From Bacteroidota bacterium (lineage in GTDB: Bacteria > Bacteroidota > Bacteroidia > Chitinophagales > Chitinophagaceae): 5,947 nucleotides of DNA. Every line of letters starts with the position of its first letter. Within the stretch, counting starts at the first letter, position 1. This document shows, piece after piece, positions 1 through 5,947 of the stretch. The position numbers and the translations under genes are program-made. The stretch lies in contig CANGUS010000122.1 of NCBI GenBank assembly GCA_947457085.1, positions 1-5,947 on the forward strand. The letters run 5' to 3'. The notes under the pieces were generated by a model, which was not told where the DNA came from, did not search any database, and was given only the letters and a program-made list of their open reading frames with translations.

Positions 1-43
1 ATCCTATTAATAATATAAATAAATATTTTATTTTATTGAGCAT
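1..43 (-). CDS. 5' end of an unidentified gene, probably for an exported protein (cut by window start)
   Basis: An ATG at 43..41 on the minus strand opens a frame that stays open to the window edge and reads MLNKIKYLFILLIG. Two lysines followed by a run of Leu, Ile and Phe look like the start of a signal peptide or a membrane anchor. The ATG lies only 7 bases after the transketolase stop codon, so it would be the next gene of the same transcription unit. It does not resemble the start of the transketolase C-terminal subunit, which is soluble and has no signal peptide. Only 14 codons are visible. In DNA this AT-rich a hydrophobic open frame of that length can arise by chance, so both the gene and its start are tentative and no function can be given. 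Confidence 0.4.
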   Translation of the reverse strand, partial: MLNKIKYLFILLIG

Positions 44-50
44 GTATTGT

Positions 51-884
51 TTAATAATCACCCAAGGTTTCTGGCAATTGAGCCAAGGCTTTTGCTAATT
101 GCTCATCATTGGGAGCAATGCCATGCCACTCATGTGTGCCAACCATGAAATCAACTCCTTGTCCCATTTCAGTTTTCATAACAATGCAAATTGGCTTGCC
201 ATTTCCTAACATAATTTTTGCTTTTTCAAGGGTATTTACTATTTCGTCCATGTTATTTCCATCCATTTCTAAAACGGCCCATCCAAATGCTTCAAACTTC
301 ACACGTAGATTTCCTAAATTTAAAACATGATTTGTTGAGCCATCAATTTGTTGGCCATTAAAATCTATGCAAGCAATATAATTATCAACTTTGTTATGAG
401 CTGCAAACATAATAGCTTCCCAATTTTGACCTTCTTGTAATTCACCATCTCCATGAAGTGAAAATACTGTAGAAAGATCGTTGTTCATTTTTTTCGTTAG
501 AGCAGCGCCAATAGCCACGCTCATGCCTTGCCCTAAGGAACCGCTGGCAATTCTTACACCTGGCAAATGTTCATGCGTTGCTGGATGTCCTTGTAACCGA
601 GTATTTAATTTTCGGAATGTAGCCAACTCTGATACAGGGAAATAACCACTTCTTGCTAAAACACTGTAAAATAAAGGAGAAATATGTCCATTCGATAAGA
701 AAAATAAATCCTCATTGTTTCCATTCATCGAGAAAGAAGGATTGTGCTTCATTATTTTGAAATAAAGCGCTACCAAGTAATCTGTGCACCCTAAAGATCC
801 TCCTGGATGTCCACTTTGTACGCCATGTACCATTCTAACAATGTCTCTTCTAACTTGTGATGCTATTTCTTGTAATGTATGCAT
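51..884 (-). CDS. Transketolase, N-terminal (thiamine diphosphate-binding) subunit
   Basis: This 277-residue protein is the N-terminal third of transketolase, which moves two-carbon ketol units between sugar phosphates in the cytosolic non-oxidative pentose phosphate pathway. Visible motifs are GHPGG (25-29), the LSNGH segment (63-67), QGHP (98-101) and GSLGQG (115-120). The thiamine diphosphate/Mg2+ motif starts at GDGE (145-148) and ends at the DFN asparagine (N176). The HEWHG segment near 251-255 is also present. Full-length enzymes have roughly 620-700 residues. A length near 280 with a natural end is typical of the split form of Bacteroidota and archaea, so this is not a truncation. From the family, the pyrimidine-binding domain and its catalytic glutamate lie in the missing C-terminal subunit, so this chain should need a partner. 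ATG start at 884..882; no Shine-Dalgarno site, with an A/T-rich leader as usual in this phylum. Stop TAA at 53..51. Confidence 0.93.
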   Translation of the reverse strand: MHTLQEIASQVRRDIVRMVHGVQSGHPGGSLGCTDYLVALYFKIMKHNPSFSMNGNNEDLFFLSNGHISPLFYSVLARSGYFPVSELATFRKLNTRLQGHPATHEHLPGVRIASGSLGQGMSVAIGAALTKKMNNDLSTVFSLHGDGELQEGQNWEAIMFAAHNKVDNYIACIDFNGQQIDGSTNHVLNLGNLRVKFEAFGWAVLEMDGNNMDEIVNTLEKAKIMLGNGKPICIVMKTEMGQGVDFMVGTHEWHGIAPNDEQLAKALAQLPETLGDY

Positions 885-911
885 GATAAAAATATATACG
901 TTTTAAGTGTG

Positions 912-942
912 CAAAGGTAGAAGATTCAGTTCTACTTTGAAA
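912..942 (-). promoter_or_regulatory. Bacteroidota-type promoter of the transketolase N-subunit gene
   Basis: On the minus strand TACCTTTG (919..912) is an exact match to the Bacteroidota -7 consensus TAnnTTTG. It is followed by CA, giving the common TACCTTTGCA form. TTTC at 942..939 sits 19 bases upstream and resembles the -33 element (TTTG or TTG) with one mismatch. Transcription would start near 907-903, leaving a leader of about 20 bases before the ATG at 884. The position just downstream of a terminator fits an independent transcription unit. Confidence 0.65.
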
Positions 943-973
943 ATAAATGAATTTAAATTATCCATTAATCAAC

Positions 974-1009
974 AAAAAAAGCATTTACTATTTAGTAAAT
1001 GCTTTTTTT
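974..1009 (-). terminator. Intrinsic terminator of the metallopeptidase gene
   Basis: GCATTTACTA (981-990) pairs perfectly with TAGTAAATGC (993-1002) around a 2-base centre. The pairing extends through A7 (974-980) and T7 (1003-1009), giving 17 potential pairs in all. Read on the minus strand, the hairpin lies 17 bases after the peptidase stop codon and ends in a T7 tract, as an intrinsic terminator should. The shape is symmetrical, so it could work in both directions, but no plus-strand gene is seen upstream of it. It separates the peptidase unit from the transketolase promoter. Confidence 0.8.
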
Positions 1010-1026
1010 AAATTTTTTTTTAAATT

Positions 1027-3990
1027 CTATTTTTGAATAATCACTCGTTTGACCGATGTTTTTTGATTGATTTCTAGTTTTAAAAAGTAAATTCCATTGG
1101 CTATTTGTGAACAATCAATGGTTTTTTTGTTTTTTAAATATGATTTTGAAGTGTAAACAGCTTGACCAATAGTATTTAAAATAGTCAATTGTGCTTCTCC
1201 CTCTTCATTAGAAGTAATCGTTATTTCATTATTTGCCGGATTTGGATAGATAGACAGATATAAATTGCCTAAATCTTTAATTCCAGCAGGGAAATTGCCT
1301 ACGTCAAACACTTGAATATCATCAACAGCAGCTTCAATCAATGCATTGGTATTAAAGAATGTGGAAAGTGAAGTGTCTGTAGCAGTAAACATTAATCTCC
1401 ATTTGTTTCCATAACTAAGGTTTGGCAAATAAATTTGTTGTCTCCAAGATACATCAGGTTGAACTGTTCTTTCTAAATTGTACCAACTAGACCATCCTGA
1501 ACCATTGTTATTATAAGAAAACCAAACTCTCCATCTATCTTTTCTTGGCTCTAAACCTTGACTGTTTGTATACCATCTCCAAAAAGAAATAACCGGTTTT
1601 GTTAAGCCAGTTAAATCCATTTCTTCTGTGATGAATGAGGTTCTGCCACCATCAACATCATTGGTAGTAGCTGAGGTTAATGGGCTGCTTGCATTATCAG
1701 TTACAGCACATTTTCCAGTGCCTGTAGTGTGATCTTTTCCAGTTTGTACTGTAACGCCACCAATCGCTGATGAAATTGGGTTGCCCACTTCCCATTTACC
1801 TGCAGTCGCATTATCGGATGCTACGTTGCCAATGATAAAACTACTGCTTAATGGATTTTCAAAATCTTGGTTGTATACTAATTTATTAAAACCTACTAAT
1901 AAATAATTAGGAATATTTCTTTGTAAGGTAACAATATCAAAATTTGCATTTACAGGACTTGTTCCAGAAAAAGTAGCACTGATTATATCAGAAAATGTAT
2001 AATAATATTCATAAATAGTTCCTTCAGTAGCTGCAGGGAAAGAAGCAGTATAATTGGTGCCAGTTTTTGAAAGCATAATTGTACTTAACACAGATGAACC
2101 TTTTTCTCTATAAACCATTTTAACATCTCCTAATAAAGCAGGAAAATCTGCAATTACATCTGCATTAATTGGAATTGAATTATTCGCATTATGAAATGCT
2201 GTAGTATTATTCGTTAATTCGGTTGTGCTCAATAAATAAATGCCATGTCTAGCAAATGCTTTTACAATTTCGATAAAATGAGGAGTTCCATTAGTGATGT
2301 CATTGTCATTATCATCATAGGATAATGCATCAATCAAAATATCATAATAAACTTGCCCTTCTGTTCCGTCAGGGCCTGTAGCTAATCCATATTGAGAACT
2401 AGCAAAAATATCAGACATAGTATCTACTGCATTTGAAAGCGGCATATTTAATTCTAAATTTTTAGCAACATCCCACCAAGCACCAGCGATAATTTCACCA
2501 TCAGCATGTACTTGTCCAACAATATTAGTTGGGTATACCTTGGGAGCTGTATTATATTGTCTTATTGAACTTGATGGTTGGTTGATATAGAAACCAGCAC
2601 CAATTATTGGATTTTTTATAATACACATAGCCCAAACATCAGAGTAACCTTCTCCCATTCCCCCATTATCAAAACTGCTTCCATTGGCTTGCCAAAAATT
2701 ACGATTGATACCATGGCCATATTCATGGTAAACTACATCACCTACTTCAGAAAGTGCATTACATCCAGAACTGTCTTCATAAAAATTTATAGAAGTTCCA
2801 TTATAAAATGCATTGCAAGTGCCATCTGTTCGATTAACTTTAGCTGTCAAGGGATTATCCATAGTGGTAAACGTAGGATATTTTGTTTTCATATAATCAT
2901 GTATTTCATTCGCATGGTAGTAGCAATTTACATGTCTTAATGAAGAATTTGCAATATTGGTTGGAAACAAAATACTATCACCGTTGTTTACTCCTGTAAG
3001 TGAATAGGTAGCATTGGTGTTTCCATTGTTTCCTGTAACTACTTTTACAAATTTACCTGCCAATGAAATAGTTGGATTTACTGGATTTGTTCCCGTAACA
3101 TTGACTAAACCAGTAGTATCAGTATAATAAGTGGTAGCACCCAAAGCCACTTTTAAATTTTTTAAGGGCATATTAATTGGTGTGCTAAATGAGTTTAATG
3201 GCAAAATGTCTCCCGTAACCTTAAAACCGATATGGTGAACTTGGTTTTGACGATATAAAATTTTTCCGTCAATAGCATCTACATAAGTTAAATAAATACC
3301 AGGGGTTGTTGCATCATCTTTTGTGTTTACAGTAACACAATAAACAGGACGTAATTCATAAACACCTTGGGAGGGAAACGGGAATAATTTTAATTTGTTT
3401 TCAACAGTTGAGTTTTCTATCGGAGAATTTATAGCTTTTTCAGCCATTGCAATAGCCTCTTGAGAAGAAATAGATACATTTAGTGTATTGATATTTCTGT
3501 GTGCATCAATTCCAAATAATGCTATTTTTAAGTCTTGAGTAAAGCGAACCATTACTCTGCTCCATAAAATTTCTTTATCATCGTGGACTTGTTTAAATTC
3601 TACATGAATATACTTGCCATCATTGCTGTTTCTTGAAAGAACCAATTCATCTAAAGGGATTTTAAAACCTGCTAATTCATTTTGTAAAAATAATTTTGCT
3701 TTTGCCACGGCATCATTTCCACCACCAGCAAAAGTTATAGGTGTCCCAAAAGCACGATGCGGCAATTGAGTATATCGATTAAATCGAGCACCCCATGAAG
3801 GGTATTTTAGAAGAAATTGTTTCCAAGCATCTTGTTTTAAAAGGAATGAACAACTTACCCCGTCTATGCTTTCTGTAGCATCATGAAAAGGAGTAATGTT
3901 GGGATTAATATCATCTGTATGTGCATGTACTTGAGCAAACGATGAAAAAATAGAACCTAAAGCAATAAAAAGGAAAATAATTTTTTTCAT
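1027..3990 (-). CDS. Secreted M36 (fungalysin)-like zinc metallopeptidase with T9SS sorting domain
   Basis: This 987-residue extracellular protease precursor starts with a signal peptide (1-19, MKKIIFLFIA..., probable cleavage at SFA/Q). Next come a propeptide region of FTP/PepSY type (about 25-250) and a beta-rich inserted region (about 253-345). In the catalytic domain (about 350-585), H422 and H426 of HEYGH bind zinc with E423 catalytic. E447 in GEGYSD is the likely third ligand, and H495 in VHADGE is the likely transition-state histidine. TNGTPH (567-572) is also typical of the family. C392 and C409, just before the active site, may form a disulfide. After the catalytic domain lie an Ig-like stretch (about 605-690) and a jelly-roll/MAM-like beta domain (about 704-897). 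The end (about 908-987) has YPNPA, NGIYFLKL and a basic tail, a type A T9SS sorting domain that directs export across the outer membrane and is then removed. ATG at 3990..3988; stop TAG. Substrates cannot be read from sequence; nutrient proteolysis is an inference. Confidence 0.93.
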   Translation of the reverse strand: MKKIIFLFIALGSIFSSFAQVHAHTDDINPNITPFHDATESIDGVSCSFLLKQDAWKQFLLKYPSWGARFNRYTQLPHRAFGTPITFAGGGNDAVAKAKLFLQNELAGFKIPLDELVLSRNSNDGKYIHVEFKQVHDDKEILWSRVMVRFTQDLKIALFGIDAHRNINTLNVSISSQEAIAMAEKAINSPIENSTVENKLKLFPFPSQGVYELRPVYCVTVNTKDDATTPGIYLTYVDAIDGKILYRQNQVHHIGFKVTGDILPLNSFSTPINMPLKNLKVALGATTYYTDTTGLVNVTGTNPVNPTISLAGKFVKVVTGNNGNTNATYSLTGVNNGDSILFPTNIANSSLRHVNCYYHANEIHDYMKTKYPTFTTMDNPLTAKVNRTDGTCNAFYNGTSINFYEDSSGCNALSEVGDVVYHEYGHGINRNFWQANGSSFDNGGMGEGYSDVWAMCIIKNPIIGAGFYINQPSSSIRQYNTAPKVYPTNIVGQVHADGEIIAGAWWDVAKNLELNMPLSNAVDTMSDIFASSQYGLATGPDGTEGQVYYDILIDALSYDDNDNDITNGTPHFIEIVKAFARHGIYLLSTTELTNNTTAFHNANNSIPINADVIADFPALLGDVKMVYREKGSSVLSTIMLSKTGTNYTASFPAATEGTIYEYYYTFSDIISATFSGTSPVNANFDIVTLQRNIPNYLLVGFNKLVYNQDFENPLSSSFIIGNVASDNATAGKWEVGNPISSAIGGVTVQTGKDHTTGTGKCAVTDNASSPLTSATTNDVDGGRTSFITEEMDLTGLTKPVISFWRWYTNSQGLEPRKDRWRVWFSYNNNGSGWSSWYNLERTVQPDVSWRQQIYLPNLSYGNKWRLMFTATDTSLSTFFNTNALIEAAVDDIQVFDVGNFPAGIKDLGNLYLSIYPNPANNEITITSNEEGEAQLTILNTIGQAVYTSKSYLKNKKTIDCSQIANGIYFLKLEINQKTSVKRVIIQK

Positions 3991-4020
3991 TTAATAAAAA
4001 TTAGAAATTGAAATTACTTC

Positions 4021-4049
4021 AAGCTATTTATACAAAGAAATAAATACTT
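4021..4049 (-). other. Imperfect inverted repeat in the leader of the metallopeptidase gene
   Basis: AAG-c-TATTTAT (4021-4031) mirrors ATAAATA-CTT (4040-4049) across an 8-base spacer, with one unpaired C at 4024. On the minus strand the spacer carries most of TTTCTTTG (4040..4033), a one-mismatch match to the -7 consensus TAnnTTTG, with no clear -33 element. The repeat could be an operator over a weak promoter or a hairpin in the 5' leader. It is A/T-rich in an A/T-rich gap, so chance is a real alternative. The rest of the 101-base gap (3991-4091) holds only the T-tract of the tsaD terminator. Confidence 0.3.
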
Positions 4050-4080
4050 CTTATAGGGTAATAATTAAGGTAAAATGAAG

Positions 4081-4116
4081 AAAAAAAAGGTTTAAAAATG
4101 ACTTCTGGCAGAAGCC
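4081..4116 (-). terminator. Probable intrinsic terminator overlapping the 3' end of tsaD
   Basis: On the minus strand GGCTTCT-GCC-AGAAGTC (4116..4100) can fold into a 7-pair stem with one G-T wobble and a 3-base loop. It lies in the last codons of tsaD. T5 follows at once, and after AAACC a T8 tract (4088..4081). The stem is short and part of it is coding, so strength is uncertain. It is the only terminator candidate between tsaD and the peptidase gene. Confidence 0.45.
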
Positions 4117-5099
4117 GTTTCAAAATTGTCGGCAAATTCACCAGCTAAAAATTTATAATATCCTGTTATAGCGATCATCCCTGCATTGTCTGTACAATAT
4201 TGAAAGTCAGGAATATAATAATTCCAACGATATTTTTTACCATATGCTTCGATGGCATTTCTCAATCCTGAGTTTGCGCTCACACCACCCGCAATACAAA
4301 TATCTCTGATACCTGTTTGCTTGGCTGCTTCATTTAATTTTTTCATTAAAATAGAAATAATTGTATGCTGAATACTTGCACATAAATCATTTAAATTTTC
4401 TTCAATAAATGCGGGGTTGCTCGCTTTTTCTTTTTGTAAAAAGTAAAGTATGGATGTTTTTACACCTGAAAAACTAAAATTGAAATTAGGGATATTGGGT
4501 TTCGCAAAAGTATATGCTTTGGGATTTCCTAGTTTTGCATATTTGTCTATTAAAGGCCCTCCAGGATAAGGAAGTCCTAACATTTTTGCAGCTTTATCAA
4601 AGGCTTCACCAGCAGCATCATCGATAGTTTCACCTAAAATCTCCATTTCTAATGGAGCCTTGCATTTTACAATTTGAGTATGTCCTCCCGAAACCGTTAA
4701 ACATAAAAAAGGGAAATTCGGTTTTTTGTCGTTGATCAAATTGGCTAATACATGTGCTTGCATGTGATTTACTGCAATTGTGGGAATATTGAGTGCTTGA
4801 GCAAACGATTTTGCAAAACCGGCACCTACTAAAAGTGACCCGATTAAACCAGGTGATTGCGTATAAGCAACTGCATTTAATTCATTTTTTGAAACGCCAC
4901 TTTGTTTAAAAGCCTCTTCAATAACAGGCAAAATATGTCGAATGTGAAGCCTGGAGGCTGATTCTGGCACAACTCCTCCATATTGCTCATGAATAGTTTG
5001 GGTATAAATTACATTTGAAAGTATTTTCCCATCGACTAAAATACTTGCACTGGTTTCGTCACAAGAGCTTTCAATCGCCAATAATTTAACAGAAGGCAT
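4092..5099 (-). CDS. tsaD: tRNA N6-adenosine threonylcarbamoyltransferase TsaD
   Basis: TsaD (older names Gcp, YgjD) transfers the threonylcarbamoyl group from threonylcarbamoyl-AMP to A37 of ANN-decoding tRNAs, giving t6A. It acts in the cytosol and in bacteria works with TsaB and TsaE, after TsaC/Sua5 makes the donor. With the ATG at 5099 the protein has 335 residues, close to the E. coli length. Family signatures are LAIESSCDET near the N-terminus, the metal-binding HMQAH (H112, H116), SGGHTQ (137-142), DDAAGEAFDKAAKMLG (160-175), FSFSGVK (208-214), GGVSAN (271-276) and CTDNAGM with the metal ligand D304. All key residues are present. A TTG at 5111 would add four residues, but it overlaps the stop of the upstream gene and adds nothing conserved, so I chose the ATG. 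The 5-base gap to the upstream gene suggests cotranscription and coupled translation. Normally an essential or near-essential gene. Confidence 0.96.
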   Translation of the reverse strand: MPSVKLLAIESSCDETSASILVDGKILSNVIYTQTIHEQYGGVVPESASRLHIRHILPVIEEAFKQSGVSKNELNAVAYTQSPGLIGSLLVGAGFAKSFAQALNIPTIAVNHMQAHVLANLINDKKPNFPFLCLTVSGGHTQIVKCKAPLEMEILGETIDDAAGEAFDKAAKMLGLPYPGGPLIDKYAKLGNPKAYTFAKPNIPNFNFSFSGVKTSILYFLQKEKASNPAFIEENLNDLCASIQHTIISILMKKLNEAAKQTGIRDICIAGGVSANSGLRNAIEAYGKKYRWNYYIPDFQYCTDNAGMIAITGYYKFLAGEFADNFETASARSHF

Positions 5100-5104
5100 A
5101 AAGT

Positions 5105-5674
5105 TTACCAACGAAGAATTTTAGTTTCAGTACGTAATGGTTTAGGAAGGATTTCGGTGTTTTTATTGTATGAAAGCACATTTTCATTGGGAGTGTCATA
5201 CGTATTTAAACGAAGTAGTAATTTCACTTTCCCTAAAGCGTTTCTTTTGTAAAAGTGATCGTATAAAGCATCAATTTCACGCTCGTCTACATGAATGGTT
5301 AATCTTGCTTTGTCTGTAATGAAATGGATAACCATAGCATCCCACTCAACACTGTCTATTACGCCTTTTAAAGTGAGTGTACCATAATATTTTTTTGGAT
5401 CAAAATCAATTACCTCACAACAAGCATTTCCCTCGTATTTTATATAATCTTCATCAATATAACGAAATGTTTTGTAATCGCAGGTATAAAAAGTTTTTGA
5501 ATTATAATCATATAATCCGCATTGGGTAGACTGGCCCGGCAATTCAAAATATGAAAATAGATTGGGGTCAACTATTTGAATCGTTGCCTTTTCATAACCC
5601 ATAGTATACACTTCTTGAGCATTTGAAATATCAAATGCCAACATAGAAATCAGTATTAAAAATATTCTTTTCAT
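5105..5674 (-). CDS. Small exported protein of unknown function, in operon with tsaD
   Basis: I do not recognise this family. With the ATG at 5674 the product has 189 residues and starts with a clear signal peptide (MKRIFLILISMLAFDISNAQ, cleavage probably SNA/Q), so it should be periplasmic or surface exposed. No lipobox, further membrane segment or T9SS tail is visible. The mature part is rich in Tyr, Asp and Lys. Its four cysteines cluster at 52, 65, 85 and 86 (QCGLYDY, TCDYKTF, ACCEVIDF), which could form disulfides. A predicted alternating strand pattern follows (GTLTLKGVIDSV, WDAMVIHFI, ARLTIHV), then a basic C-terminus ending in KILRW. An ATG at 5707 would add 11 residues but would place the probable promoter inside the gene and put the signal peptide off the N-terminus, so the inner start is preferred. 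Stop TAA, 5 bases before tsaD. Confidence 0.8.
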   Translation of the reverse strand: MKRIFLILISMLAFDISNAQEVYTMGYEKATIQIVDPNLFSYFELPGQSTQCGLYDYNSKTFYTCDYKTFRYIDEDYIKYEGNACCEVIDFDPKKYYGTLTLKGVIDSVEWDAMVIHFITDKARLTIHVDEREIDALYDHFYKRNALGKVKLLLRLNTYDTPNENVLSYNKNTEILPKPLRTETKILRW

Positions 5675-5694
5675 ATTTATTTCAAAAATTCTAA

Positions 5695-5702
5695 CAAATA
5701 TA
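5695..5702 (-). promoter_or_regulatory. -7 promoter element for the exported protein-tsaD operon
   Basis: TATATTTG on the minus strand (5702..5695) matches the Bacteroidota -7 consensus TAnnTTTG exactly. It would place the transcription start around 5690-5686, about 12-16 bases before the ATG at 5674. No good TTG or TTTG -33 element is seen 17-23 bases upstream, so the assignment rests on the -7 match and its position. If correct, tsaD is read from here, as no promoter fits in the 5-base gap before it. Confidence 0.5.
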
Positions 5703-5804
5703 AACATTCAATCGTCATTGTTTTATAGAAATCACTAAAAAATAATAAAAAACTACAAAATAACATTTTAAACAACTAATTTTAACTTTTAAATAAACAA
5801 TATA

Positions 5805-5947
5805 ATGAAAAAAGCAATCATTTTATCACTCCTGTTTGTTGTTTCAATGACAATTTTGAATTCATGTAAAAAGAAAAGTACAGCTTCATCGTCTAATACA
5901 AATTCCAATACAGATTTATTAGAACTTGAAGTGCCTTATACTAAAGC
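5805..5947 (+). CDS. Lipoprotein of unknown function, N-terminal part (cut by window end)
   Basis: An ATG at 5805 opens a frame that runs to the window edge (47 complete codons). It starts with a lysine pair and a hydrophobic segment (MKKAIILSLLFVVSMTILNS) ending in a lipobox LNSC with the acylated cysteine at residue 21. This predicts processing by signal peptidase II and membrane anchoring. After the cysteine come KKK and a Ser/Thr/Asn linker (24-36), then DLLELEVPYTK, the possible start of a folded domain. The short low-complexity linker after the lipid anchor is common in Bacteroidota outer-membrane lipoproteins. Too little is visible to name a function. The gene is divergent from the exported protein-tsaD operon. 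It has no Shine-Dalgarno site; the leader is A/T-rich (AAATAAACAATATA). TAATTTTA (5777-5784) and TAACTTTT (5783-5790) are only 7-of-8 matches to the -7 consensus. Confidence 0.8.
   Translation, partial: MKKAIILSLLFVVSMTILNSCKKKSTASSSNTNSNTDLLELEVPYTK

Noticed and set aside
109..330. Plus-strand open frame of 73 codons inside the transketolase gene
   Set aside because: It is fully antisense to a gene with clear family motifs, has no recognisable domain or leader, and is explained as a shadow of the coding strand.
2578..2940. Plus-strand open frame of 120 codons inside the metallopeptidase gene
   Set aside because: It is antisense to the catalytic domain including HEYGH. The product shows no family features, and no promoter precedes it.
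4948..4959. Hairpin AGCCT-GG-AGGCT inside tsaD
   Set aside because: It has a 5-base stem and only a 2-base loop, lies in conserved coding sequence, and has no T-tract; codon constraint explains it.
5097..5111. TTG at 5111 as the start of tsaD
   Set aside because: It would overlap the stop of the upstream gene and add MVNF before a normal TsaD N-terminus. The ATG at 5099 gives a typical 335-residue protein.
5672..5707. ATG at 5707 as the start of the exported protein gene
   Set aside because: It puts 11 extra residues before an otherwise standard signal peptide and places the exact -7 match TATATTTG inside the coding region.
5709..5720. Dyad CAAT-CGTC-ATTG in the divergent intergenic region as an operator
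   Set aside because: Arms of 4 bases are expected by chance in a sequence of this composition, and nothing else supports it.
1..5947. CRISPR array, tRNA or rRNA genes, insertion sequence or defence system
   Set aside because: I saw no spaced direct repeats, cloverleaf, transposase or terminal inverted repeats. Every large open frame belongs to a housekeeping or envelope protein.

Overview
The window is AT-rich and reads as a chromosomal segment of a member of the Bacteroidota (Bacteroidetes). Four things point there. A large secreted protease ends in a type A type IX secretion (T9SS) sorting domain. Transketolase is split, with the N-terminal half as its own gene. There are no Shine-Dalgarno sites; starts are preceded by A/T-rich leaders. 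Two start-proximal motifs match the Bacteroidota -7 consensus TAnnTTTG (TACCTTTG and TATATTTG). The sequence does not fix the family or genus.

Layout from left to right. Positions 1-43 (minus) hold the first 14 codons of an unidentified gene that begins like a signal peptide. Positions 51-884 (minus) encode the N-terminal subunit of a split transketolase, with its own promoter at 912-942. A perfect inverted repeat at 974-1009 forms a terminator between this unit and the next. Positions 1027-3990 (minus) encode a 987-residue secreted M36/fungalysin-like zinc metallopeptidase with a T9SS tail. Positions 4092-5099 (minus) encode TsaD, the tRNA t6A37 threonylcarbamoyltransferase. Only 5 bases separate it from an upstream gene at 5105-5674 (minus) for a small exported protein of unknown function, so these two are probably one operon. 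A divergent intergenic region (5675-5804) leads to a plus-strand gene for a lipoprotein, starting at 5805 and cut by the window end.

No common pathway links the genes. The window combines two housekeeping functions (pentose phosphate metabolism and tRNA modification) with three or four cell-envelope or secreted proteins. I found no RNA genes, insertion sequences, CRISPR array, attachment sites or origin, and no intergenic stretch over 150 bases. I see no convincing evidence of a new multi-gene system. The points most worth following are the uncharacterised exported protein fused transcriptionally to tsaD, the apparent absence of the transketolase C-terminal gene immediately after its N-terminal partner, and an imperfect hairpin in the protease leader.
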